Positions 10,722 to 21,398 of a DNA stretch of 64,000 bases are shown here, piece by piece. Origin of the DNA: Phycisphaerales bacterium (GTDB lineage: Bacteria; Planctomycetota; Phycisphaerae; Phycisphaerales; UBA1924); contig JANQQR010000025.1 of assembly GCA_028289195.1 (NCBI GenBank), forward strand, positions 1-64,000, written 5' to 3'. Both the position numbers and the translations under genes were made by a program. The notes under the pieces were generated by a model. The model had not been told where the DNA came from and did no database searches. It saw nothing but the letters and a program-made list of their open reading frames with translations. Numbering within the stretch: position 1 is the first letter of the stretch; each line of letters begins with the position of its first letter.

Positions 10722-13700
10722 TCATCTGCGCTTGTTCTTGCCGATTCCCTCGAGCAGGCGCCCGATCCCCTCGAGGATCTGCTTCTCATCCTCGTCGAGC
10801 CCCTCGGAACCCTCCTCGATGAGGCCGGGGATCAGCCCCTCGGGGATGAGATCCGGCGCGAGATTGACCTTCGCGTCATCGAACCCGCCCTGGATTCGGA
10901 ACGGCACGCTCGACATGCGACCGACGCTCAGCCCCGACCCACCGAGGCCGCTGGCGACCTCGTCGGAAAGAGCGCCCACCGGAACGAACAGCACGAGATC
11001 CATCGTGCGTCCCGCGATGTCGACGGTGCCCCGAGTCTGCAGCAGGAACTCGCCGATCGGGAGTTCGACATCGGCAAACGACGCCACACCGTCAAGGATC
11101 GACACATCGAACGGCTCGACTCGCCTCCCCAACTGGCCCTCGGCGCGATTGCGTGTCACCCGAAGCAGGTCGCTCAGCGCCCCGGACGTCGAGAACTCGA
11201 GCGTGCCCAGATCGACGTTGATCTCGGCGTCCAGCTTCCGCAGGTCGCCATCGAGCGGCACGCTGAACGATCGGGCCGTCATCACCGAGGGCGCGTCCTC
11301 GGGCGACTTGCTGAGACTGCCGACGATCGGCAGCGCGTTCTGGAACACGCGCCGGCTGAACTCGTAGCTGATCTCGCGAAGCGTGACGCCGGCGGGCGCC
11401 TCGCTCACGAAGCCCTCCGGCGTCATCCGGCCGGCGACCGCGCCCTCGGCCCCAGGACCGCGCACTTCCGCGCTGAGAGTTCCCGACGCCCGCGAGAGCC
11501 CCGCGGCGTCCAGCGTGACCTCGGCAGTTGGCCCGAGGAGCTCCGCGATCAGGCCATCGGTGCCAGCGACGATGTCGAGGTGGCGCGAGAGCATCATGCC
11601 CCCGGCATCGAGCCACACGGTCTGCCCGGCATCGGCGAGCGCGCCCGATGCGTCTGCGAGCCCTTCGATGCGTCCCCTGGCGAACGCGGGCTCGGAATTT
11701 TCATCGACTGTCCGGACCGAGAGGTCGAATCCGATCGCACCCGCAGCAAGCCCGCTGCTGCTGACTTCGAGCGCGACTCCCTGGAACGCGACGCTCTCGC
11801 CCTCCGGCGTGCGCAGGCCGACCGACTCAGCCTCGACCCGCGCGTCAACGCCGAACACGCCCGGCTTGAGGGGCGTGCCTCTGAGCCCGACGCTCAGTTC
11901 GTCGACGTTGACATCGATCTGAGACAGCTCGCTCACCTCGAATCCCTCGAGCCCTGACGCGAGTCGCGTCGCCGTCCGTGGCGAGACCCGCAGCTGTGCG
12001 CTCACGGGTTCGAGCAGTTCGATCCGCTCGCTGTCGATCCTGAGCGATCCTTCCGCATTCGTGCGATCCGAAATCAGCCCGAAACGCGCCGAGCCGCTCT
12101 CCCCGCCCGCGACCGGCTCGAGCGAGAGCTCGGCCCGGCTCCCGAGCAACTCCACGAGCATCGACTCGAGCGCCAGCGCCTGGTCGACGCTCGCGACATC
12201 GAGCAGCGTGACATCGGCCTCCCTCGGCACGACGCCAATCGACCCGTCATCCCCGACCGGAAGGGCCGCCTCAGCAATCACGGAACCGACCTCGCCGGCC
12301 TGCCAGGGCACGAACAAGCCGGCCTCGAGCCGGGCCCCACCCGATTCCGCCGACTCCCGATCGAGCGTGGCGATCAGGCGCGCATCGCGCACCCCGAGGG
12401 TCGCGTCGCGTTCGCCAGCCTGCGAGATCACCGCATCACCCAGCAGGCGCACCGACGCGGTGATCCGCGCGATGCTCTCGAGGCCCACGATCGGCTGCTC
12501 GATCACGAAGGGCTCGGCGTCCGCTCGAACCCGCGCGGCTTGCTCGAGCGTCGTGCCTTCCAGTCCCGCATCGGACAGGAGCGTCCCAAGCACATCCGGG
12601 GTGAGCTCCCCCTGCGCACTCAGCTCGGTCACCCGCACGCGGGCGGGGTCGTCGCTCGTCATCCGCGCCAGGAGCTCCGCGCCCGTCTCGCTCAGAGCCT
12701 CCAGTTCGAAGCCGCCCCGTCCGTCGAGGGAAGCGCCCTCGACGTTCAGCCTTGCTCTGATCGTCCGGCCCGTCGCCCGGCGCGCTGCGTCATCGATCGC
12801 CGAATCCCCGGCGAGCAGCAGTGCCGCCGGCAGGTCCGTGACCTCGAGCGTGCCGTCGAATCTCGCGTCTTCCAGCGCCGGATCGAGCCAGGGCCAGGAC
12901 CCCTCGCGCTCGACCCAGGCGTCCGATCCCAGGAAGTCGCCCGTGGCTCGGAAGCTCTCGGCCCCGTACCTCGCGCGCCAATCCAGCAGCACACGCAGCG
13001 GCTGCTCCGGCGTCAGACGCACCTCCGTATCCAGGCTGGAGAACTCCAGCACCCCGTCGAGCGGCCCCTCGGCGAGCGACAGCTCGCCGATCGCCACGCG
13101 CGCCTCGGCGCTGGCACGCCGGAAGTCAGGCAGCCATCCGACCAGCGGCATGCTCGCGTGCTGCACCTGCGCGATAAGAGTCCCCGACCCCGCGACCCGC
13201 GGCGCCTCCGGGCCCAGCAGCGCTCGCACCGCCGGGCCGGGGTTGTCCAGCTCGACGAAGATCGCCTGCTCCGGCAGGCCCAGCTCGGTCGCCGTGGCCT
13301 GCGCGACGAACGACGCACCAAAGAACGTCGCGCCCGCCTCGCACTCGATCAACGTGACGAGTTCATCCAGATCATCCGAGTCGCTCGTGCTCGCCGAGAG
13401 GCGCACACTCAGCGACGATCCCAGGGTCTCGCTGAGGTCGATGCCGGTATCCGGCACAAATGCCTGGACGATCGAGGTCGGCAGGCCCTCGAAGATCGCG
13501 TGGCCCTCGAGCCCCGCGAGGCTCCCGGTCTCCAGCGATCCCCGATCATCTGCCAGCGCGCCGGTGTTGATGTTCAGCTGCAGGCGTCCGGCGTCTCTCC
13601 CGTCGACGACAAGCGACGCCTCGCCCCCGACCTCAACCCCCGAAGCGATGTCCTGCGATCGCACCGCCAGGCCGCCGGGGAGCATCTCGATCCGCTCGTC

Positions 13701-14846
13701 TCGCCCGTCGTCGTCGACATCGCCGGCGACCGATCCCACGCTCGTCTCGACGACGACATTGAGGCGCGCGTCGCGCCAGTCGCCCCGCCCAACGAGCGAT
13801 TCGGCGGGAAAATCGAGTTCCTGCAGAGTCGCCCGCGCACCCGGCCGGTCGATGAACGAAACGCCCGATGACTCCTGGATCAGCCCCGCCAGGCCGGCGG
13901 TCATGGGCACCTGCGCGAACCCCGGCTTGGAGCTGTCGGCGAGGCGGAGGCGCCCGTCGCGCACCTCCATCTCCAATTCGAACACGGCGCTCTCGCCTCC
14001 CATCGACGGCGCGCCCGGAGCCTCGGTCGTCCGCGCGCCGGTGACCTGGCGCAGCGCGACATCGAGGAGCGCCTCGGGGAGGCGCCCGCGCGCGACCATG
14101 TCGATCTCGCTCTCGCCGAGGGTGGGGACGCCGCTGGCGTCCGCCAGGCGACGCGCCGATGCCTTCACCTCGATCTCAGGCGACTCAGCCTCGATCGAGA
14201 TCTCGGCCTCCGCCCCGCCCGTGTAGCTCGCGAGGATGTCGAGGCCCTTGACCTCGAGCTTGCCCACGCCGCCGCGCTCGACCGGTTCGCCTTCGTAAAA
14301 CACTTGCAGGCCCCGGGTCTGCACGGCGCCGCTCCACCCTGTCGGGAGGCGCACCTCAGAACGTGCAGTCGGAGCGGAGCCCAGCGCGGGCGCATCCCCG
14401 GAGGCACGCTCGCCTCCGGCGAGCGCCATCGCGTCTTCCTCGGTGATGTCGATGAGACCCGAGATCGTGATTGTCCCGACGTCCCGGTCGAGGTATGCGC
14501 CCAGCAACGGCGCCGACATCACCGCATCCAAATCGGCGATCACCTCGCCGAACGCGTTCTCGACGATCACGCTCCCTACTCGCTGCGGGCCTCCCCAGCG
14601 GAGCGAGACGTCGCGCACGATCACTCGCCCGCTGCCCGAGCCCATCGCCACGGGGATCTCTCGCTCGATCAGCCCGGCCGCGATGCCCGGACCCAGCAGC
14701 CAGCCTGCTCCGACCACGAGCACGACAAGCGCCGCACCGATGCTCAGCGTCAGCTTCCACCAGCGCCCTCGCCGGCGCACCTTGATCCCCAGCTGGCGAT
14801 CGCCCTTGCCGCCCTTGCCCAGAAGCATCTCTCGTTCGCTCGCCAT
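10722..14846 (-). CDS. Very large AsmA/TamB-like membrane-anchored protein
   Basis: A 1374-residue protein with a basic N-terminus, one transmembrane helix at about residues 31-52, and then a very long, repetitive, mostly beta-strand extracytoplasmic region with low Cys content. This is the architecture of AsmA-like proteins, which bridge the envelope and are implicated in lipid transport. The C-terminal ~200 residues (GEFLLQTRGTVDIAGRTMDL, then VPFRIQGGFDDAKVNLAPD) look like the AsmA C-terminal domain, followed by an acidic and then basic tail. The ATG at 14846 was preferred over an upstream in-frame GTG/ATG because it precedes the basic-TM start and has GGAG nine bases upstream. Family placement is by architecture and C-terminal pattern; moderate certainty. 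Confidence 0.78.
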   Translation of the reverse strand: MASEREMLLGKGGKGDRQLGIKVRRRGRWWKLTLSIGAALVVLVVGAGWLLGPGIAAGLIEREIPVAMGSGSGRVIVRDVSLRWGGPQRVGSVIVENAFGEVIADLDAVMSAPLLGAYLDRDVGTITISGLIDITEEDAMALAGGERASGDAPALGSAPTARSEVRLPTGWSGAVQTRGLQVFYEGEPVERGGVGKLEVKGLDILASYTGGAEAEISIEAESPEIEVKASARRLADASGVPTLGESEIDMVARGRLPEALLDVALRQVTGARTTEAPGAPSMGGESAVFELEMEVRDGRLRLADSSKPGFAQVPMTAGLAGLIQESSGVSFIDRPGARATLQELDFPAESLVGRGDWRDARLNVVVETSVGSVAGDVDDDGRDERIEMLPGGLAVRSQDIASGVEVGGEASLVVDGRDAGRLQLNINTGALADDRGSLETGSLAGLEGHAIFEGLPTSIVQAFVPDTGIDLSETLGSSLSVRLSASTSDSDDLDELVTLIECEAGATFFGASFVAQATATELGLPEQAIFVELDNPGPAVRALLGPEAPRVAGSGTLIAQVQHASMPLVGWLPDFRRASAEARVAIGELSLAEGPLDGVLEFSSLDTEVRLTPEQPLRVLLDWRARYGAESFRATGDFLGSDAWVEREGSWPWLDPALEDARFDGTLEVTDLPAALLLAGDSAIDDAARRATGRTIRARLNVEGASLDGRGGFELEALSETGAELLARMTSDDPARVRVTELSAQGELTPDVLGTLLSDAGLEGTTLEQAARVRADAEPFVIEQPIVGLESIARITASVRLLGDAVISQAGERDATLGVRDARLIATLDRESAESGGARLEAGLFVPWQAGEVGSVIAEAALPVGDDGSIGVVPREADVTLLDVASVDQALALESMLVELLGSRAELSLEPVAGGESGSARFGLISDRTNAEGSLRIDSERIELLEPVSAQLRVSPRTATRLASGLEGFEVSELSQIDVNVDELSVGLRGTPLKPGVFGVDARVEAESVGLRTPEGESVAFQGVALEVSSSGLAAGAIGFDLSVRTVDENSEPAFARGRIEGLADASGALADAGQTVWLDAGGMMLSRHLDIVAGTDGLIAELLGPTAEVTLDAAGLSRASGTLSAEVRGPGAEGAVAGRMTPEGFVSEAPAGVTLREISYEFSRRVFQNALPIVGSLSKSPEDAPSVMTARSFSVPLDGDLRKLDAEINVDLGTLEFSTSGALSDLLRVTRNRAEGQLGRRVEPFDVSILDGVASFADVELPIGEFLLQTRGTVDIAGRTMDLVLFVPVGALSDEVASGLGGSGLSVGRMSSVPFRIQGGFDDAKVNLAPDLIPEGLIPGLIEEGSEGLDEDEKQILEGIGRLLEGIGKNKRR

Positions 14847-15004
14847 CGGCACGCACTCCGTCCGGAAGTCGGATCCGGGTGCGCCACGATACGCCCCGCG
14901 GCTCGATCCGTTGCGAGCGCACAAACAACCCGCGTGCGATCCGTACAGAGACCAACCGCGCGCGGGTTCGGCGTATTCCTGTCTGGGAGCGAGCCCCGGG
15001 GCCT

Positions 15005-15373
15005 CTAGGCCGCGGCCTTCACGCTCGCCGCGTCGACCCGCTGCTCGAGCGAGTCGGAGAATTCGACGGCCACCGCCTGGTGGTGGTGGTCGATCGGGAG
15101 CACGCGACGGACGGTCGCCTTCATCAGCGAGTCGCCCGTCAGCACGGCGTCGTTGCCCCAGGCGATGACGACGTCCAGCTCATCGCCCGATGCGAAGGGG
15201 CGCGCCCGGTCGACCCGCAGCAGTGCGCCGCCGACAGAGATGTCGCTGGTCTTGCCCGCCGAGAACAGGAGCGTCCGCCGGTCCCGCACCTTGCAGGCGC
15301 GGACGACAGGATGCCGCTGATGCTTGCGCTGCTCGAGCGCCCGCTTCTTTTCCATGAGCACCATCTGGTCCAC
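15005..15373 (-). CDS. PilZ domain protein
   Basis: A 122-residue single-domain PilZ protein, a cytoplasmic receptor for cyclic di-GMP. Both ligand motifs are present: RKHQR (RxxxR) at residues 16-20 and DISVGG (D/NxSxxG) at 44-49. The start is GTG at 15373 with AGGGA five bases upstream. It lies between the kinase and the AsmA-like gene on the same strand, with ~160-base gaps on both sides, so it is probably transcribed by itself. The output partner is unknown. Confidence 0.87.
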   Translation of the reverse strand: MDQMVLMEKKRALEQRKHQRHPVVRACKVRDRRTLLFSAGKTSDISVGGALLRVDRARPFASGDELDVVIAWGNDAVLTGDSLMKATVRRVLPIDHHHQAVAVEFSDSLEQRVDAASVKAAA

Positions 15374-15540
15374 CCGATTCCCTTTCTGCGCCCTTCGGCT
15401 CGTCCCGAGCGACCCACGCCCGGGACGGTTGAGGTGCTATCGGACAGCGGCCCGGCCGATAGAAGGCGGTTCGAGAGATCCACGATCGATAACTCACACG
15501 AGACCAGCGGGCCGGCACCCGCAACCGGGGACGCGCCGGG

Positions 15541-18162
15541 CTACCCCCCGGCACGTGCTCGCCAGGCCTCGGCCTCGTCGGGGCGTCCCGCGCGATCGAG
15601 CACCCGCGCCATGTCCCGAGCAACCTGCCTCGAACGCCGATCCTCAGCGCCGTTGAGCGCGGTGCGGATCGCGTACGCCTCCTCGAGCGCGTCGACGGCT
15701 TCGTCGCTCCGCCCCAGGACCCCGAGCCAGCGCCCGTACCAGTTGAGCGCGCTCCCTGTCAGGTTGTGGCGGGCGCCGAGCGACCCCCGCAGCCGCCGGA
15801 TCTGATCCTCGCGCTCGGTCAGCGCTTCGTCTCGCCGGCCAACCTCCCAGAGCTGCGTCGACAGGTTCCCCTGGATCGCCAGCGTGTACGAATGATCGGG
15901 ACCGAGCCGGCGCTGGCTCACCGCGAGCGTCTCGGTGTACACCCCGATCGCACGCTCGCGATCCCCGCTGGCGGCCAGCACCCCGGCGAAATTGCTCAGG
16001 GCCGAGATCCGGCTCGGGTGATCCTCGCCGATGACCTCCGCCTGGGTGTCGACGACCCGCTGCATCATTCCCAGTGCTTCTGCGGTGCGCCCGAGATCGA
16101 CGTACTGCATCGCGAGCAGCGATGTCCGCATCAGCGTGTCGGGGTGATCCGGTCCGAGCTCGCGCTCGCTGATCGCCAGGGCCTGCTCGAGCAACCGCGT
16201 CGCCTCCTCCGTCTCGCCCATCTCGTCCAGCAGGTTCGCGAGATTCTGGATGGAGTTGAGCGTCTGGCGATCGCTCTCGCCGTATGCGCGAACGAACCCC
16301 TCGTGCACCGCCCGCATGTAGACGATCGATTCATCAAGCCGGCCCTGCGAGTGCATCAGCGTCGCAAGGTTGTTCGCCGAGATCAGCGTCGGGCGTGCGT
16401 CCGGGCCGAGCAGGCGTTGGCGGGCCTCGTACACCTCGAGGTAGACGGGCTCGGCGAGCGCGAATCGCTCCTGCTTCTCGTAGATCGTCGCGAGGTTAAA
16501 TCTCGCCATGATCAGATCGATGTCGTCGGCGTCGAGCTCCGAAGCCCGAAGCTCCAGAGCGCGCTCGAAGTGCGCCTCGGCGGCTTCGTACTCGCCGAGC
16601 GTGCGATAGGTCTCACCGAGCGTCGTGCGAACGGACGCTTCGACGAGCGCCTGATCGGGGAAACGTTCGCCGACACGCTCCGACGCCGTCTCGAGCACCT
16701 GGCGCACCGTGGTATCGATACCCCCCGTCCGCGGGTTGACCGAGGCCAGCAGATCACGATTGAGGAAGTCGTTGATCGCCCTCGCGACCGCCGCCTCTCG
16801 CTCGGCGTCCGCCAGGCGGGCCTCCGCCAGCGACTCGGCCTCGAGCGCGCGGTCGCGGGCACGCGTCGCGCTGATCGCCTGCCACGAGGTCGCCCCGGCG
16901 CCGACCACGAGCACGACGCCGACCGCCAGCGCGCCCGAGACGAGCGCACGGTTCCGGCGCACGAACTTGCGGGTCAGGTACGCCGCCGTCGGAGGCCGGG
17001 CCACGACGGCCTCCCCGGCAAGGTGCCGGCGCACATCGGCGCCGAGCTCCGACGCCGTCCCGTATCGCCGGTCTCGTTCCTTCTCCATCGCGCGCATCGT
17101 GATCCAGTCCAGATCGCCGCGCAGCTCGCGCAGCAGCGAACCGGCATCGTCCGCCCGACGCCTTGATGCGATCGCCGACGAGTCCCCGGCGCCGGAGAGG
17201 CGTGTGCTCGGCTTGGGCGGGTCCTCCTCGCGCAGGATCCGAAGGATCTCGGCCAGCCCGCGCTGCCGGAGCGTCTCCGGCTCGAAGGGCAGTTCTCCGA
17301 CGAGCAATTCGTAGAGCAGCACACCGAGCGAGTAGATGTCCGTCCGCGTGTCCACGCCGAGCCCGTCGGCGGACGCCTGTTCCGGGCTCATGTACTCCGG
17401 TGTGCCGAGCAGGCGGCCCTGCTCCGTGACGAGCGTCTTCTCGGTCAGCGGCTGGTGGAGCGCCTTGGCGACACCGAAATCGATGATCTTTGGCGTCGGC
17501 CGGCCGTCTACCTCGGCGACAAGGATGTTCGAGGGCTTGAGGTCCCGGTGGATCACGCCAACCCGGTGGGCGTGCTGCACGCCGTCGCACACCGCGAGGA
17601 ACAGATCCAGCCGCTCGCGGACCGCGAGACGCTTCGCATCGCAGTACTCGTTGATCGGCGCACCCTTCACGAACTCCATCACGAAGAACGGCCGCCCGTC
17701 CGGCGTCGCGCCCGCGTCGAAGATCCTCGCGATCGACGAATGGTTCATCATCGCCAGCGCCTGACGCTCTGCGTCGAAGCGTCCCACGATCTCCTTGGTC
17801 TCCAGGCCGTGCCGGACCACTTTGATCGCGACCGCTCGCCGGATGGGTTCGCGCTGCTCGCCCTCGTACACGATGCCCATCCCGCCGCGACCGATCTCGC
17901 GCAGCACGCGGTACCCGCCGATCTCCTCCGGGGGCGGTCCTTCGGGCACCGGGCGCCCCGCATACGCGATGGCCGGAGTTTCCAGGAAGCTCTCGTTCGA
18001 CTCGATCGAGCGGAGCAGGCCGAGCGCTTCCTGCAGCATCTCCTCGTCATCAGCGCACGACTCGCGGATCAGGCGCTCGCGACCCCTCGGGGGCTCGTCC
18101 ATCGCGTGCTCGACCAGCGACCGCACACGCTCCCAGCGTTCGTCAGCGCCCGGCGTCGTCAT
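15541..18162 (-). CDS. Ser/Thr protein kinase with TM segment and C-terminal TPRs
   Basis: An 873-residue Hanks-type kinase. An ~80-residue helical N-terminus precedes the kinase domain (about 84-385): Gly loop GRGGMGIVYEG at 91-101, Lys114 in AIKVV, HRDLKPSN with Asp207, DFG at 228-230 and GTPEYMSPEQ. A transmembrane helix follows at ~405-427, then a coiled stretch and about eight TPR units to the C-terminus, probably outside the cytoplasm. All catalytic residues are present, so it should be active. The ATG at 18162 lies inside the 3' end of the sigma factor gene (20-base overlap), the typical planctomycete sigma-kinase pairing. It likely senses or scaffolds a signal through the TPRs and phosphorylates the sigma factor or related targets; this is inference. 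Confidence 0.92.
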   Translation of the reverse strand: MTTPGADERWERVRSLVEHAMDEPPRGRERLIRESCADDEEMLQEALGLLRSIESNESFLETPAIAYAGRPVPEGPPPEEIGGYRVLREIGRGGMGIVYEGEQREPIRRAVAIKVVRHGLETKEIVGRFDAERQALAMMNHSSIARIFDAGATPDGRPFFVMEFVKGAPINEYCDAKRLAVRERLDLFLAVCDGVQHAHRVGVIHRDLKPSNILVAEVDGRPTPKIIDFGVAKALHQPLTEKTLVTEQGRLLGTPEYMSPEQASADGLGVDTRTDIYSLGVLLYELLVGELPFEPETLRQRGLAEILRILREEDPPKPSTRLSGAGDSSAIASRRRADDAGSLLRELRGDLDWITMRAMEKERDRRYGTASELGADVRRHLAGEAVVARPPTAAYLTRKFVRRNRALVSGALAVGVVLVVGAGATSWQAISATRARDRALEAESLAEARLADAEREAAVARAINDFLNRDLLASVNPRTGGIDTTVRQVLETASERVGERFPDQALVEASVRTTLGETYRTLGEYEAAEAHFERALELRASELDADDIDLIMARFNLATIYEKQERFALAEPVYLEVYEARQRLLGPDARPTLISANNLATLMHSQGRLDESIVYMRAVHEGFVRAYGESDRQTLNSIQNLANLLDEMGETEEATRLLEQALAISERELGPDHPDTLMRTSLLAMQYVDLGRTAEALGMMQRVVDTQAEVIGEDHPSRISALSNFAGVLAASGDRERAIGVYTETLAVSQRRLGPDHSYTLAIQGNLSTQLWEVGRRDEALTEREDQIRRLRGSLGARHNLTGSALNWYGRWLGVLGRSDEAVDALEEAYAIRTALNGAEDRRSRQVARDMARVLDRAGRPDEAEAWRARAGG

Positions 18163-18736
18163 CGCGCTCCCCGCTCTCGCCGAGTTCGGTGCGCAGCCAC
18201 CCGCGCGCCATCACCCAGTCACGCTTGACGGTCTCCTTCGACACCCCGATCAACGCCGCGATTTTCTCCATCGGCAGCCCGCCGAAGAAGCGCATCTCGA
18301 CGACGCGGGCCGCCCGCGGATCGATCCGCTCGAAGCGTTCCAGCGCCTCGTGCACCTCGACCAGATCCACCCCGCGCTCCGCGGCCCCGTCGACGACGTC
18401 GACGATCAAACGCGCTGGCGCCGCCCCCGCGCCGCGTTTCTGTGCGGCGCGCGAGCGCGCGTGGTCGATCAACACGCGCCGCATCACAATCGACGCCACC
18501 GCCAGGAACTGATCGCGCCCCGCCCAGTCCGCCGAGTCCTGCGCCGCGAGCTTCAGGTACGCCTCGTTGACCAGTGCCGTCGCCTGCAGCGTGTGCCCGC
18601 GGCGCTCGCCCGCGAGTTGGCGCTCGGCCATCTCGTGGAGCTCCCGGTACACCAGGTCGAACACGCGCCGCTCGGCTTCCTCCGAGCCCGACTGCATCGC
18701 CCGCAGATCGCGCGTGATTGGCGACTCTTCGGCCAA
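18143..18736 (-). CDS. ECF-type RNA polymerase sigma factor (planctomycete kinase-linked group)
   Basis: A 197-residue sigma factor. The start is TTG at 18736, supported by GGAGG seven bases upstream and by the expected N-terminal segment (SPITRDLRAMQSG). Region 2 contains VYRELHEMAERQL, GHTLQATALVNEAYLKL and FLAVASIVMRRVLIDHARSR. Region 4 contains ARVVEMRFFGGLPMEKIAAL followed by the helix-turn-helix ETVKRDWVMARGWL. No anti-sigma factor is visible; instead the gene overlaps the downstream kinase by 20 bases, which suggests control by phosphorylation. Only 29 bases separate it from the gdhA stop, so it may be co-transcribed with gdhA. Confidence 0.9.
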   Translation of the reverse strand: MAEESPITRDLRAMQSGSEEAERRVFDLVYRELHEMAERQLAGERRGHTLQATALVNEAYLKLAAQDSADWAGRDQFLAVASIVMRRVLIDHARSRAAQKRGAGAAPARLIVDVVDGAAERGVDLVEVHEALERFERIDPRAARVVEMRFFGGLPMEKIAALIGVSKETVKRDWVMARGWLRTELGESGERDDDAGR

Positions 18737-18765
18737 GGGCGGTCCTCCCGATCGACGGGAAGACT

Positions 18766-20139
<1,374 letters not shown>

Positions 20140-20156
20140 TCAATCAAAAGCCAAGG

Positions 20157-20178
20157 GGAGCAGCCCGAGGGCTGCTTC
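20157..20178 (-). terminator. Candidate terminator hairpin after the epimerase gene
   Basis: AGCAGCCC at 20159-20166 pairs perfectly with GGGCTGCT at 20169-20176, extendable by two weaker pairs. It lies 40 bases after the epimerase stop on the minus strand, just before gdhA. The only T-rich stretch downstream (TTTT) begins about ten bases away, so termination may be weak, or the hairpin could belong to the gdhA leader. Confidence 0.35.
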
Positions 20179-20219
20179 TCATATTCCAGTATGGCATGTT
20201 CGGCGTCCGGGATCGAGTG

Positions 20220-21278
20220 TCAGGCGACCGCGGCCGCCCGGCTCCGCTCGCACTCCACCATCTCGCGGACGATCTCCCCGAGGGAGGTCCGGAGTTCCCA
20301 TGCCGGGAAATCACGGCGGAACTTCGACAGATCCGTGTAGTAGCACACGTGGTCGCCACGCCGATGGGCGTCGCTGTAGGTCGTCCGGGGCCGCCCGCCG
20401 CCGGCTTCCTCGACCATCGCCAGGCACTCGAGAAGGCTCGCCGAGTTCTCGCGACCCCCCCCGAGGTTGTAGACCTCGCCGGCCCGCGGCGCCCGGGCGA
20501 ACTCCCACAGAGCCGAGGCGACATCTCGGGCGTGTATCTGATCCCTGACCTGCTTGCCCCGGTATCCGAAGATCGTGTACTCGCCCCTGCGCGAAGCCGT
20601 CTTGACGAGGTGGCTCATGAACCCGTGGAGCTCGACCCCGGCGTGCCCCGGGCCCGTCAGGCATCCCCCGCGGAACACGCCGGTCCGTAGGCCGAAATAC
20701 CGCCCGTACTCCTGGGCCATCAGGTCGGCGGCGCACTTGCTGGCTCCGAACGGCGAGTGCATGCACCGGTCGATCGGGAACGACTCGTCGATCCCCGCGA
20801 TGTACCGCTCGTCGGCAAAGTCAAACCGCCGCTCGCTCTCGGCGAGCGTCAGGCGGTTGACCCCGTCTCCGTACACCTTGTTGGTCGACAGATGGCAGAA
20901 CACCGCCTCGGGTGCATGGCGGCGGCACGCCTCGAGCAGGTTCATCGTGCCCAGCGCGTTGATGTCGAAATCGTCGAGCGGGCGCTTGGCCGCGAGATCG
21001 TGGCTCGGCTGCGCGGCGCAGTGGTACACCACATCGAATCGCACCGACCGGAACAACCGGTCGATCGCGTCCCGATCACGGATGTCGATCCGCTCGGGGC
21101 GAAACCCCGGGCAGGCGCCCGCGAGGTGCGCTTCGATCGCCGAGACATCGCCCGCCGGGCCGAACAGGTCGCGGCGGGTGTTGTTGTCGATCCCCGTGAC
21201 CTCGGCCCCGATCGACGACATCAGGCGCACGCACTCGGCGCCGATCAGCCCGCAGCTCCCTGTCACGCACACCTTCAT
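20220..21278 (-). CDS. NAD-dependent epimerase/dehydratase, CDP-paratose 2-epimerase-like
   Basis: A 352-residue extended short-chain dehydrogenase acting on a nucleotide sugar in the cytoplasm. The NAD-binding GSCGLIGAE is at residues ~7-15. LSTNKVYGDG, then HSPFGASKCAAD (in place of the usual YxxxK, Phe at the Tyr position) and FGYRGKQVRDQIHARDVA resemble the CDP-tyvelose/paratose 2-epimerase branch, which has HSPYGCSKGAAD and GKQVRD. The Phe at the catalytic Tyr position is unusual and could mean an altered mechanism or substrate. The ATG at 21278 has GAGGAG ten bases upstream. It is divergent from a GT2 gene and opens the glycan region. Confidence 0.85.
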   Translation of the reverse strand: MKVCVTGSCGLIGAECVRLMSSIGAEVTGIDNNTRRDLFGPAGDVSAIEAHLAGACPGFRPERIDIRDRDAIDRLFRSVRFDVVYHCAAQPSHDLAAKRPLDDFDINALGTMNLLEACRRHAPEAVFCHLSTNKVYGDGVNRLTLAESERRFDFADERYIAGIDESFPIDRCMHSPFGASKCAADLMAQEYGRYFGLRTGVFRGGCLTGPGHAGVELHGFMSHLVKTASRRGEYTIFGYRGKQVRDQIHARDVASALWEFARAPRAGEVYNLGGGRENSASLLECLAMVEEAGGGRPRTTYSDAHRRGDHVCYYTDLSKFRRDFPAWELRTSLGEIVREMVECERSRAAAVA

Positions 21279-21398
21279 CCGTTCGCTCGCTCCTCGCGCC
21301 CGACTCGGGGCGCACGCGCTCCGTTGAACTCGACATCCCGGGAGGGAGACCCGTAAATTTTGCCGGCAGCCCCTCCCCCAAGGGCCGATGTAGCGGGT

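Noticed and set aside
12061..14226. A 721-codon Ser/Arg/Pro-rich frame opposite the AsmA-like gene
   Set aside because: Extreme composition, no start signal, and the minus-strand gene explains the region.
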